DNA of 5,024 nucleotides. Source: Bacillota bacterium (GTDB taxonomy: Bacteria > Bacillota > DTU025). The translations under genes and the position numbers were made by a program. Under the pieces are notes generated by a model. It did not search any database, was not told the origin of the DNA, and was given only the letters and a program-made list of their open reading frames with translations. The stretch covers positions 1 to 5,024 of the forward strand of contig DMOT01000248.1 in NCBI GenBank assembly GCA_003456765.1, in the 5' to 3' direction. Positions within the stretch are counted from its first letter, which is position 1. Every line of letters starts with the position of its first letter. This document shows positions 5,016 through 5,024 of the stretch, piece by piece.

Positions 5016-5024
5016 TTCAATCAA

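Overview
The window looks like a chromosomal piece from a Gram-positive-type Firmicute, most likely in or near the Clostridia or Limnochordia. This is an inference. It rests on the secreted amidase, which combines a copper-amine-oxidase-like N-terminal domain, AMIN domains and an Amidase_3 domain, a build common in those groups. Strong GAGGAGG-type ribosome binding sites and a moderate GC content (mid-50s percent by eye) also fit. No transposase, integrase, tRNA, rRNA or CRISPR array is visible.

Left block (1-3114, minus strand). Three genes are read leftwards in a tight row: a secreted N-acetylmuramoyl-L-alanine amidase (GTG start at 3114, far inside the longest open frame), glutamate racemase murI (265-1107), and the first 80 codons of a metallo-beta-lactamase-fold hydrolase that runs off the left edge. 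The gaps are 51 and 22 bases. The first two genes concern peptidoglycan: MurI supplies D-glutamate for the stem peptide, and the amidase cuts the stem peptide from the glycan. A near-consensus promoter lies just in front of murI, so close that the transcript may begin at the start codon itself.

Divergent region (3115-3313). About 200 bases separate the amidase from a gene read rightwards. Both genes have an AGGAGG ribosome binding site exactly 8 bases before the chosen start. A candidate promoter for the rightward gene and a small CAATTG-centred palindrome lie between them.

Right block. The rightward gene (3314-4387) is the most unusual item. Its last ~70 residues are a recognisable GreA/GreB C-terminal domain (the part of the transcript-cleavage factor that docks on RNA polymerase). 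The Gre coiled coil is absent, and in its place are ~280 residues of unrecognised sequence that alternate strand and helix in a way that suggests a degenerate TIM barrel. Converging on it is a small hypothetical gene (4468-4833, minus strand, start uncertain). Upstream of that gene lie an overlapping mini-ORF with a strong ribosome binding site and a large two-part inverted repeat (4974-5015).
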